A DNA stretch of 47,298 nt from Prevotella sp. GTDB lineage: Bacteria; Bacteroidota; Bacteroidia; Bacteroidales; Bacteroidaceae. Positions 39,731 through 47,298 of the stretch are shown one piece after another. Position 1 is the first letter of the stretch. Each line of letters begins with the position of its first letter. The notes under the pieces are model-generated. The model was not told where the DNA came from. It did no database searches and was given only the letters and a program-made list of their open reading frames with translations. The position numbers and the translations under genes were made by a program. The stretch spans positions 1-47,298 of the forward strand of contig JAFVHN010000115.1 in the NCBI GenBank assembly GCA_017474515.1, read 5' to 3'.

Positions 39731-42310
39731 ATGAAAAAGCTATTACTTTTGGCCGCCTTTACTTCGGTCGCCATGGCAATGACCGCGCAGACATTGCCCT
39801 ATCAGAACCCCAGTCTGTCGCCAAAGCAGCGCGCCGCCGACCTGTTGCAGCGTCTTACCCTCGATGAGAAAGTGCTCCTCATGATGGACCGCTCGCCGGC
39901 CATCCCACGTCTCGGCATTCCCCAGTTTGAATGGTGGAACGAGGCACTTCACGGCGTGGGGCGCAATGGTTTCGCCACGGTGTTTCCCATCACCATGAAC
40001 CTGGCCGCCACGTTCAACGACCCCCTGGTTTTCGACATCTACACCGCCGTGAGCGACGAGGCAAGGGCGAAAAACACCCATGCCCGCCACAACAACGCCA
40101 TGCAGCGTTACCGCGGATTGTCTTTCTGGACACCAAATGTCAACATCTTCCGCGACCCGAGATGGGGGCGCGGGCAGGAAACCTACGGCGAGGACCCCTT
40201 CCTCACCACGCAGATGGGACTTGCCGTGGTGCGCGGGCTGCAGGGCTATTCCTTCCAGGGCGAAAAGCCGCAAACAAACTATGCCAAGCTCTTTGCCTGC
40301 GCCAAGCACTACGCCGTTCACAGTGGTCCTGAGTGGAACCGCCACCAGTTCAACATGACCGACCTGCCCGAGCGCGACCTTTGGGAAACCTATCTACCTG
40401 CATTCAAGGCACTTGTGCAGCAGGGAGATGTCAAGGAAATCATGTGTGCATACCAGCGCAACGATGGCGAGCCATGCTGCGCCAACACCCGCTACCTTCA
40501 TCAGATTCTGAGGCAGGAGTGGGGATTCCAGGGACTGGTCACCAGCGACTGTGGGGCCATTCGCGACTTCTGGGCTCCCGGCTATCACGGTTTTTCGGCC
40601 ACAAAGGGTGAGGCCGCTGCCAAGGCCGTCATCGCAGGCACCGACCTCGAGTGCGGCAGTGAGTACAAGGCTTTGCCACAGGCGCTGAAAGAGGGGAAAA
40701 TCACTGAGGAACAAATCAATACCAGCCTCATGCGGCTCCTTACGGGACGCTTCGAGCTGGGCGACTTCGACCCCGACAACCTTGTGCCCTGGACCAATAT
40801 TCCCATGAGCGTGGTGGCCAGTGCCGAGCACAAGCAGCTTGCACTCGAGGCTGCCCGTCAGGGTATTGTACTTCTGCAAAACAACAACGGCGTGCTGCCC
40901 CTGCGCGCCGGTCAGAACATTCTTGTCATGGGTCCCAACGCCAACGACTCCACCATGCTTTGGGGCAACTACACCGGCACGCCCACAAAGACCGTTACCA
41001 TCCTTGAGGGCATCCGCGAGAAAGTGCCCGGAGCACGTTTCCTGCAAGGTTGCGGACATACGCGTGCCGAGGTCTTCGAGAGCCTTTTCAACCTGCTGGC
41101 CTCACCCGACGGCACCCGGGGCGTGAAGGCAACCTACTGGAACAATGAGGACTTCCAGGGCGAACCCGCCGCTACCACCGTCTTCACCTCGCCCATTAAG
41201 CAGGACAACGGCGGCAACACAGCCTTTGCCCCCGGTGTCAACCTGGAGCATTTTTCCGCACGCTATGAGGCCACCATCACGCCCTCGCGCGACTGCGACA
41301 TCATGATTAACGTGGGGGCAGAGGACTATCTTGGCGTGTTCCTCGGCAGCGACACCCTCTACAACAAGTGGAACGGCCATGGGGCTGTGTATCCAAAATT
41401 CCAGAAAACGCTGAAGGCCGGACAGTCCTATCCGCTCCGCATCGATTATGTGCAGCAGCAGGGCCTCGCCATGTTCAGCCTTGACGTGGCCCAGCGCGTG
41501 GCCACCTCTGTTGACGACATCCTGAAGCAGGCCTCAACAGCCGACGTCGTAGTCTTCGTGGGAGGCATTTCGCCACGTCTTGAAGGAGAGGAAATGAAGG
41601 TCAACGAGGAAGGCTTCCGCGGTGGCGACCGCACCAGCATTGAGCTGCCCCGCGTGCAACGCGACATCATCGCCGCCCTGCACCGTGCCGGAAAGCCCGT
41701 CGTCTATGTCAACTGCTCTGGGTCGGCCATGGCCCTTGAGCCCGAAAGCAGCAATGCCGACGCCATCGTGCAGGCCTGGTATTGCGGAGAACAAGGCGGC
41801 AGGGCGCTCGCCGACATTCTTTTCGGACAATGCAACCCCTCGGGAAAATTGCCCGTCACCTTCTACCGAAACACGCAGCAACTGCCTGACTATGAGGACT
41901 ACCGCATGCAGGGTCGCACCTACCGCTACATGCACGAAGCACCGCTGTTCCCCTTCGGCCACGGACTCTCTTACACCACCTTCCGCATGGGCAAGCCGCA
42001 ATGGAAAAACGGGAAAGTGTCGGTTGCCGTCACCAATACCGGCACACGCAAGGGCGCCGAGGTCGTGCAAGTCTATGTGAAAGACCCGCGCGACACCGAG
42101 GGACCCGTAAAAACGCTTCGCGCCTTCCAGCGCGTCACGCTGAAGCCCGGGCAGACTGAAAAAGTCGTCATCGACTTCCCACGCGACCGCTTTGAACGCT
42201 GGGACAGCGCCACCAACACCATGCGCGTCGTTCCCGGCACATACCTCCTCATGACCGGCAACTCCTCCGACGACAGCAGCCTGCAGACCATCAAGGTGAA
42301 AGTGAAATAA
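39731..42310 (+). CDS. Secreted GH3 glycosidase with PA14 insert
   Basis: An 859-residue enzyme. Signal peptide 1-19 (..MAMTAQ). The GH3 barrel has LTLDEKVLLM, FEWWNEALHG, FWTPNVNIFRDPRWGRGQET and the nucleophile Asp273 in LVTSDCGAI. The (alpha/beta) sandwich is interrupted by a PA14 domain (about 463-585: VKATYWNNEDFQGEP..CDIMINVGAEDYLGVFL) and resumes at VVVFVGG; a fibronectin-III-like domain closes the protein (GAEVVQVYVKDP). This layout is typical of Bacteroidales beta-xylosidases/glucosidases such as the xylan-utilising Prevotella GH3 enzymes; exact sugar is inference. I start at 39731 (MKKLLLLAAF), since upstream in-frame sequence overlaps the pectate lyase gene in another frame. Confidence 0.94.
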   Translation: MKKLLLLAAFTSVAMAMTAQTLPYQNPSLSPKQRAADLLQRLTLDEKVLLMMDRSPAIPRLGIPQFEWWNEALHGVGRNGFATVFPITMNLAATFNDPLVFDIYTAVSDEARAKNTHARHNNAMQRYRGLSFWTPNVNIFRDPRWGRGQETYGEDPFLTTQMGLAVVRGLQGYSFQGEKPQTNYAKLFACAKHYAVHSGPEWNRHQFNMTDLPERDLWETYLPAFKALVQQGDVKEIMCAYQRNDGEPCCANTRYLHQILRQEWGFQGLVTSDCGAIRDFWAPGYHGFSATKGEAAAKAVIAGTDLECGSEYKALPQALKEGKITEEQINTSLMRLLTGRFELGDFDPDNLVPWTNIPMSVVASAEHKQLALEAARQGIVLLQNNNGVLPLRAGQNILVMGPNANDSTMLWGNYTGTPTKTVTILEGIREKVPGARFLQGCGHTRAEVFESLFNLLASPDGTRGVKATYWNNEDFQGEPAATTVFTSPIKQDNGGNTAFAPGVNLEHFSARYEATITPSRDCDIMINVGAEDYLGVFLGSDTLYNKWNGHGAVYPKFQKTLKAGQSYPLRIDYVQQQGLAMFSLDVAQRVATSVDDILKQASTADVVVFVGGISPRLEGEEMKVNEEGFRGGDRTSIELPRVQRDIIAALHRAGKPVVYVNCSGSAMALEPESSNADAIVQAWYCGEQGGRALADILFGQCNPSGKLPVTFYRNTQQLPDYEDYRMQGRTYRYMHEAPLFPFGHGLSYTTFRMGKPQWKNGKVSVAVTNTGTRKGAEVVQVYVKDPRDTEGPVKTLRAFQRVTLKPGQTEKVVIDFPRDRFERWDSATNTMRVVPGTYLLMTGNSSDDSSLQTIKVKVK

Positions 42311-42330
42311 TAACCCTTGCCTCATCCTCA

Positions 42331-42557
42331 CTTTGTAAAGATTTTTCTTAGTTTTTTGCACAGCAAAAAGCGTTTGACCGCAATTTTCAGGGAGAAAAAC
42401 CGCAGTTTTCGATGAGAAAATTGCGGTCAAACTCTCCGGAAATTGCGGTCAAACTTTGTGCTTTTTTAAAGCCTCTGAGTGTCAGCGAGTTACAAAATCG
42501 TCTGATTCTTCCCGATTTTGTCAAAATATTTCATAATTTTTCCCTGTGCCGCTATCC
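42331..42557 (+). repeat. Variable-stem element, copy 5 (full, 227 bp)
   Basis: Left end CTTTGTAAAGATTTTTCTT, right end TTTTGTCAAAATATTTCATA ... CGCTATCC. The stem TTTGACCGCAATTTTC (42373-42388) pairs perfectly over 16 bp with GAAAATTGCGGTCAAA (42416-42431), and a second GAAATTGCGGTCAAA copy follows. It begins 21 bases after the GH3 stop. Confidence 0.82.
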
Positions 42558-42608
42558 ACCCTTTTCCCTTCCTTTTTAAAGAGTCACCGGCACATTTTTT
42601 TTCGAAAA

Positions 42609-42640
42609 TTTGGCGGTATGGCCAAAATCCACTATCTTTG
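42609..42640 (+). promoter_or_regulatory. Promoter of second BspA-like gene
   Basis: TTTG (42609-42612), 20 bases, TATCTTTG (42633-42640): exact consensus. Start near 42647, about 347 nt before the ATG. Confidence 0.72.
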
Positions 42641-42783
42641 CACTATCGCTTGTTATCCCGGCAATGGGCGGCGGGCGGTCTTAGACAATAAGAAGACGTT
42701 TTCAGACGTTTGCCGTTGTGAGCCTTGAACTTCGCAAACTCATTCCCACAACCGACAGATGACAACGAGGCGTCTGCGTGGTG

Positions 42784-42810
42784 CGTATATATACATGTTA
42801 TATATTTACG
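42784..42810 (+). promoter_or_regulatory. AT-rich hairpin in leader of second BspA-like gene
   Basis: ATATATACATGTTATATAT (42787-42805) folds on itself, flanked by CGT..ACG. It lies midway in the predicted leader, followed by GC-rich CTGGCGCGGGCT. Possibly part of a regulatory RNA structure; function unknown. Confidence 0.4.
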
Positions 42811-42993
42811 TACTGGCGCGGGCTAACTGCGTTGTCTTTCCTGTGTGGATGGGGCAATGCGAAGGCCCGTAAGCCGCAGGACGGACAGAAGAACAGACAC
42901 CTGCGCCTTTTTTGTGTCTTCGCATCAATAACAATCTTTTTAACCAGGTGCCGCAATACGAGGTGTCTTGTGGCGCAACAAAAGCAAGTTATT

Positions 42994-44829
42994 ATGGGTA
43001 AACATTTTTATCTTTGGTGCGTGTTGCTCGCCATGCTGGTGGGGGCGAATGTGAATGTCTGTGCGCAGGATGACTATTCTTTCTCTGATAGTTGGAGGAA
43101 CGGATGGGAGGGTGGTAACGTTATTTATGCTTACATTCCAATTCTACAGGGTTTATTTTTTGATGATGATCATTATCTTATCTATGCTTATGACATAGAC
43201 GAAGGCATTGGTTATTTTGACGGAATTCATTGTCCTTTTCCTGATGAGGATAATAATTGCCAGCACATAACGTCTGTTGACATAGCAGGAACACTAAGTC
43301 TTGATGATTTTAATTTAGATATATACGATAGTTTTTACAATTGGGATTATCTTCAACAATTTGGGGTTCCCATCACACGTGTTTCTCCATCTGCCTTTAC
43401 TATTTGCGTCAATTTGTCATCTGTTTATATGCCATGGATAGAAGAAATAGGAAGGGATGCATTCAACTCCGGTTTGGGTTGGTGGGATGAACTGGACGAT
43501 GATAATGCCAGCCCATTATCTTATGCCTATATGCCCAATGTGCGGGCTATTGGAATGGGGGCTTTTTGTAATTGTAAAAACATTCGTATTGATAACCAGG
43601 GGTATATGGGATCTCAGTGGCAGGTTGTTGAAACTGGGGCATTCAGTGGTTGTTCCAGTTTGGAGACCGTTGACGATTTGTCGAATGTAACAGAAATCGG
43701 GGAATATGCTTTCGCGGGCTGTACCAGTTGGTCAACAGCCAACCTGTCGTCGCTGACCTCATTAGGCAGGTATGCTTTTGACGGGTGTACCAGTCTTAGC
43801 AACCTGACACTGCCAGAGTATGGCTTGCAGGAAATTAAGGAATACACATTCCAGAACTGCCAGTCGCTTAACACGGTTGAACTTCCAAGTTCCTGCACGG
43901 TCTTGGGAGAGGGTGCTTTTAAGGGATGCAGTTCCTTGAAATCAGCAAATGTCATCATGGTGGAAGACTTGGGAGGTGGTGCTTTCTGGAACTGCTCGGC
44001 TTTGACAAGCGTTGTATTGCCGCCCAACTTGTCTGTCGTACCGGCAGATTGTTTTTTAGGTTGTAGCAGCCTTGAGTCGATAACTATTCCCGAAACAGTA
44101 GAAATGATTTCCTACGCTGCTTTCGCACAAAGCGGCCTCAAGAGTATTGAACTGCCGGAAGGCTTGCAGACGATAGGGTCTTGTGCTTTTTATGAATGTA
44201 AAGACCTCAGTTTGGTTAATATTCCCCAGTCGGTGAATAAAATCTATAGTTCTGCTTTTTACAACACGGCAATAAAGAATGTTGATTTTCCGACGGGGTT
44301 GAAGGTGATAGAATATCAAGCCTTTCAATATTGCCGCAAACTGGAGAGTGTGACGTTCCGGGAAGGACTTGAAACAATAGGTTATTTGGCTTTCTGTGGC
44401 GACGTGGCTTTGAGTGAGATTGTGTTGCCGAAGAGTTTGAAACAGATAGGAGCATTTGCTTTCGAATTATGTACGGGATTGCAGACAGTGGAATGTAAAA
44501 GTACCGAGCCTCCCGTTTGGAATCAAGGTTCTTGGACACTGCAAGAGGGGCAAAACCCCGTTTTTGGCAGTCTTGATTTGCCCAACATTACGCTCTATGT
44601 CCCAGCCGGTTGCAAGGCGAAGTACTTGGCCAGCGACATTTGGAAGGACTTCAACATTGTGGAGCGGGGCGGCGGCATTGTACCCACAGGCATTGACATT
44701 GCCAACGAAGAAGCCGGACATGCCGATGGCAGGGTGTATGACCTTCAGGGCCGTCTTGTCAGTACTTCCGGTGAAGTTGTGAAAAGTGGCGTTTATGTGA
44801 AAAACGGAAAGAAGGTGTTGATAAAGTAA
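42994..44829 (+). CDS. BspA-like leucine-rich-repeat (LRR_5) surface protein
   Basis: A 611-residue secreted protein. I start at 42994 (MGKHFYLWCVLLAMLVGANV..), which gives a proper signal peptide ending CAQ. After an Asp/Tyr-rich N-terminal part (to about 125), at least ten LRR_5 repeats run to about 540, for example GAFSGCSSLETVDDLSNVTE, YAFDGCTSLSNLTLPE, GAFKGCSSLKSANVIMVEDL and AFAQSGLKSIELPEGLQTIG. The last repeat carries an EPPVWNQGSW hairpin and a VPAGCKAKYLASDIWKDFNIV cap seen in BspA proteins. The C-terminus (GRVYDLQGRLVSTSGE..GVYVKNGKKVLIK) fits a type IX sorting domain. Likely adhesin; ligand unknown. Confidence 0.9.
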   Translation: MGKHFYLWCVLLAMLVGANVNVCAQDDYSFSDSWRNGWEGGNVIYAYIPILQGLFFDDDHYLIYAYDIDEGIGYFDGIHCPFPDEDNNCQHITSVDIAGTLSLDDFNLDIYDSFYNWDYLQQFGVPITRVSPSAFTICVNLSSVYMPWIEEIGRDAFNSGLGWWDELDDDNASPLSYAYMPNVRAIGMGAFCNCKNIRIDNQGYMGSQWQVVETGAFSGCSSLETVDDLSNVTEIGEYAFAGCTSWSTANLSSLTSLGRYAFDGCTSLSNLTLPEYGLQEIKEYTFQNCQSLNTVELPSSCTVLGEGAFKGCSSLKSANVIMVEDLGGGAFWNCSALTSVVLPPNLSVVPADCFLGCSSLESITIPETVEMISYAAFAQSGLKSIELPEGLQTIGSCAFYECKDLSLVNIPQSVNKIYSSAFYNTAIKNVDFPTGLKVIEYQAFQYCRKLESVTFREGLETIGYLAFCGDVALSEIVLPKSLKQIGAFAFELCTGLQTVECKSTEPPVWNQGSWTLQEGQNPVFGSLDLPNITLYVPAGCKAKYLASDIWKDFNIVERGGGIVPTGIDIANEEAGHADGRVYDLQGRLVSTSGEVVKSGVYVKNGKKVLIK

Positions 44830-44844
44830 ACTGCATTACAAAAC

Positions 44845-44890
44845 AAAAAAATCCACAAGCCTGCACGTTGTCAGGGTTGTGGATTTTTTA
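44845..44890. terminator. Bidirectional terminator between BspA-like gene and alaS
   Basis: AAAAAATCCACAA...TTGTGGATTTTTT, with CCTG/CAGG extending the stem. The A and T tracts at its ends supply T-runs in both directions for the convergent genes. Confidence 0.9.
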
Positions 44891-44916
44891 TTTAACGTGT
44901 TGTACCTGAGGATGTC

Positions 44917-47298
44917 TTACAGGTTTGCCAGTTCGATGACTTTGTCAACGGCGGCAGAGATGGCGTCGGCGTTTTTGCCGCCTGCCGATGCGAAGTGAGG
45001 CTGTCCGCCGCCTCCGCCCTGCATGATTTTTGCGGCTTCGCGCACCAGTTGACCGGCGTGCATGCCGTGCTCCTTGACGAGGTCGTCGCTGATGCTGACA
45101 TTGAGCAATGGCTTGTTGTCAAACACGCTGCCTATGACGCAGAGGGTGTGCTGGGGTTCGGCGGTGCGAATCTTGAACACCAGGTCTTTGGCGGTTTCGG
45201 GCTTCATGGGGATGATGGCAGTAATGACTTTCACCCCGTTCACCATGCGGCCATTGCTGATGAGCTTGTCGCGGGTTTGTTCTACAACCTGCGCCTGGTA
45301 TTTTTCCACTTGCTTTTTCAGTCCGTCGTGCTCGCTGATGTATTTCTCTATGGTGCCCTGCAGGTCCTTGGCGTTGTTGAACAGGCTCTTGATGGCTTTC
45401 ACGGCGTCTTCCAGGCGGTAGAGCAGTTCCTCGCATTCGCGTCCTGTCTTGGCCTCAATACGTCGTATGCCAGCTGCCACGCTGCTCTCGGCCACTATCT
45501 TGAACATGCCGATATGTCCTGTTGACGCGGCATGTATGCCTCCGCAGAACTCCACGCTGTGTCCGAACTTCACCACGCGCACCTTGTCGCCGTATTTTTC
45601 GCCGAAGAGGGCCACGGCGCCCAGTTTCCTTGCCTCCTCGATGGGTGTGTCGCGATATTCCTGCAAGGGCAGGTCGCGGCGGATGGCATCGTTGACGATG
45701 CGCTCCACCTCCCGCAGTTCCTCGTCGGTGACTTTCTGGAAGTGTGAGAAGTCGAAGCGCAGGGTATCGGCGCTTACGAAGGAGCCCTTCTGCTCAACAT
45801 GTTCGCCAAGCACCTGCTTCAGTGCGTAGTGCAACAGATGGGTGGCCGAGTGGTTGGCGGCGCTGCCTTCGCGGTAGTCGGTATCTACGCAGGCCATGAA
45901 GGGAGCCTCGGGATTCTTCGGCAACTGTTTCACGATGTGTATGCTCTGGTTGTTCTCGCGCTTGGTGTCGGTGATTTCCAAGGTTTCAAACTCTCCGGCG
46001 AGCACTCCCTTGTCGCCCACCTGTCCGCCCATTTCTCCGTAGAAGGGCGTAAAGTCGAGCACCAGCTCATAGTAGGTGTTCTTCTTTTGCGTCACCTGCC
46101 GGTAGCGCAGAATGTGGCATTCGTGCTCGGTGTAGTCGTAACCCACGAACTGCTGTTCGCCCTCGCGCAACACCACCCAGTCGCCGTTTTCCACGGCGGC
46201 GGCGTTTCGTGCACGTTCCTTCTGCTTCTGCATCTCGGTGTTGAACACCTCCTCATCGACGGTGATGCCGTTTTCGCGGCAGATGAGTTCGGTGAGGTCG
46301 AGCGGGAATCCGTAGGTGTCGAAGAGCCGGAAGGCCTGCACGCCGCTGAGCACGGTGCTGCCCTGTTGCCTTGTTTCGGCAATGGCCTTGTCGAGCAGGG
46401 CGATGCCGTTGGAAAGGGTGCGCAGGAAGGCGTCTTCCTCCTCCTTGATGACGCGCGTGATGAGTTGCTGCTGGGCTTTCAGTTCGGGATAGGCGTCGCC
46501 CATTTCGTGTACGAGCATGGGAACGAGCTTGAACATGAATGCCTCCTTCTGATCGAGGAAGGTGTAGGCATAGCGCACGGCGCGGCGCAGGATGCGGCGT
46601 ATGACGTAGCCCGCCTTGGCGTTGCCGGGCAGCTGTCCGTCGGCGATGGAGAAGCTCACGGCGCGTATGTGGTCGGCGATGACGCGCATGGCGACGTCGG
46701 TGTCCTCCTTTGTGCCGTATTTCATTTCTGACAGGCGTTCTATTTCGCCAATTATGGGGCGGAACACGTCGGTGTCGTAGTTGGAGTGCTTGCCCTGGAT
46801 GGCGCGCACCAGTCGCTCGAAGCCCATGCCGGTGTCGATGACGTTCATGGAAAGTTTTTCCAGTGAGCCGTCGGCCTTGCGGTTGTATTGCATGAACACG
46901 AGGTTCCAAATCTCGATGACCTGCGGGTCGTCTTTGTTCACCAGGCTGCTGCCGGCTACTTTGGCTTTTTCCTCGGGCGTGCGGCTATCGAGGTGTATTT
47001 CCGAGCAGGGCCCGCAGGGTCCTGTGTCGCCCATTTCCCAGAAGTTGTCGTGCTTGTTGCCGTTGATGATATGGTTGGCGGGCACGTGCTTGTGCCAGAA
47101 GGCTGCTGCCTCGTCGTCGCGCTCCAGTCCCTCTTCGGGGTCGCCCTCAAATACGGTGACGTAAAGGTCTTCGGGGTTGAGTTTCAACACGTCAACCAGG
47201 TATTCCCATGCCATGTCGATGGCGCCTTCCTTGAAGTAGTCGCCGAACGACCAGTTGCCCAGCATCTCGAACATGGTGTGGTGGTAGGTGTCGTGGCC
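44917..47298 (-). CDS. alaS: Alanyl-tRNA synthetase (5' end outside window)
   Basis: 793 residues are present; the N-terminus lies beyond the right edge, since the frame continues through GHDTYHHT before the internal [14 protein letters not shown]. It attaches alanine to tRNA-Ala. Visible parts are the class II catalytic core ([34 protein letters not shown]), the tRNA-recognition helical region ([15 protein letters not shown]), the editing domain with zinc ligands [11 protein letters not shown] and [13 protein letters not shown], and the C-Ala domain ending [20 protein letters not shown]. All editing residues appear intact. Roughly 75-85 residues are missing by family length. The gene is convergent with the second BspA-like gene across a shared terminator. 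Confidence 0.97.
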   Translation of the reverse strand, partial: GHDTYHHTMFEMLGNWSFGDYFKEGAIDMAWEYLVDVLKLNPEDLYVTVFEGDPEEGLERDDEAAAFWHKHVPANHIINGNKHDNFWEMGDTGPCGPCSEIHLDSRTPEEKAKVAGSSLVNKDDPQVIEIWNLVFMQYNRKADGSLEKLSMNVIDTGMGFERLVRAIQGKHSNYDTDVFRPIIGEIERLSEMKYGTKEDTDVAMRVIADHIRAVSFSIADGQLPGNAKAGYVIRRILRRAVRYAYTFLDQKEAFMFKLVPMLVHEMGDAYPELKAQQQLITRVIKEEEDAFLRTLSNGIALLDKAIAETRQQGSTVLSGVQAFRLFDTYGFPLDLTELICRENGITVDEEVFNTEMQKQKERARNAAAVENGDWVVLREGEQQFVGYDYTEHECHILRYRQVTQKKNTYYELVLDFTPFYGEMGGQVGDKGVLAGEFETLEITDTKRENNQSIHIVKQLPKNPEAPFMACVDTDYREGSAANHSATHLLHYALKQVLGEHVEQKGSFVSADTLRFDFSHFQKVTDEELREVERIVNDAIRRDLPLQEYRDTPIEEARKLGAVALFGEKYGDKVRVVKFGHSVEFCGGIHAASTGHIGMFKIVAESSVAAGIRRIEAKTGRECEELLYRLEDAVKAIKSLFNNAKDLQGTIEKYISEHDGLKKQVEKYQAQVVEQTRDKLISNGRMVNGVKVITAIIPMKPETAKDLVFKIRTAEPQHTLCVIGSVFDNKPLLNVSISDDLVKEHGMHAGQLVREAAKIMQGGGGGQPHFASAGGKNADAISAAVDKVIELANL

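Larger units (their letters stand above)
42311..42993. other. Intergenic region and long leader before second BspA-like gene
   Basis: No gene is supported. It contains a full variable-stem element (42331-42557), an exact promoter (42609-42640) and about 347 nt of leader with an AT-rich hairpin (42784-42810). The coding frame is open back to 42778, but without a signal peptide there. Confidence 0.75.

Noticed and set aside
1-47298. tRNA or rRNA genes
   Set aside because: No T-loop GGTTCGAATCC-type sequence with a matching acceptor stem was seen on either strand, and no rRNA-like stretch; a tRNAscan run would settle it.

Overview
The window looks like chromosomal DNA of a Bacteroidales bacterium, most likely Prevotella or a close relative. 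The reasons are: many promoters of the Bacteroidota type (TTTG, 18-20 bases, TAnnTTTG) and no obvious Shine-Dalgarno dependence; BspA-like LRR_5 proteins; several secreted proteins with type IX-secretion-like C-termini ending in short basic tails; and family markers DUF3127, DUF3244, DUF4835 and an HU / small basic protein / RNase G cluster. No rRNA, tRNA, CRISPR, complete insertion sequence or prophage was found. One low-GC gene (32638-34494) stands out from its GC-rich surroundings.

Layout. 1-3070: N-terminus of a lipoprotein, then a DUF3244 protein and a secreted lysyl-endopeptidase-like protease in one operon. 3333-5650: HU protein, a 29-residue basic protein and RNase G, closed by a strong terminator. 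5769-12267: a periplasmic pseudo-protease/TPR protein, then dnaN, a DnaQ-like exonuclease, a DUF4835 gene and recN. 12521-15420: a DUF3127 protein with an SSB-like tail, then a BspA-like LRR protein with a long structured leader. 15421-16339: gene-free repeat region. 16340-19323: metallophosphoesterase, an HsdR-N-like nuclease-fold protein behind three tandem promoters, and holA. 20111-24529: XRE regulator, pyrK-pyrD, a candidate small RNA, then aroC and slyD. 25016-32411: a SUMF1-fold secreted protein, then the minus-strand series cstA, outer-membrane protein, nadC, M23 peptidase and C69 dipeptidase. 32638-34494: WG-repeat protein. 34854-44829: secreted GHL10 glycosidase, a small secreted protein, PL1 pectate lyase, GH3 glycosidase and a second BspA-like protein. 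44917-47298: alaS, running off the right edge.

Two themes connect the genes. The first is ordinary housekeeping: replication clamp and clamp loader, recombination repair, RNA decay, pyrimidine, NAD and chorismate synthesis, and tRNA charging. The second is an extracellular programme: protease, pectate lyase, GH3 and GHL10 enzymes and BspA adhesin-like proteins, probably exported by a type IX system and aimed at plant or host polymers.

The most unusual material is non-coding. A family of about 228-bp elements (five copies, all in one orientation) keeps its ends while the stem of an internal hairpin changes sequence but stays self-complementary. It is associated with GC-rich palindromic repeat arrays. 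There is also a triple tandem promoter array made of 67-bp repeats, and an orphan promoter-plus-terminator unit between pyrD and aroC that looks like a roughly 100-nt small RNA.
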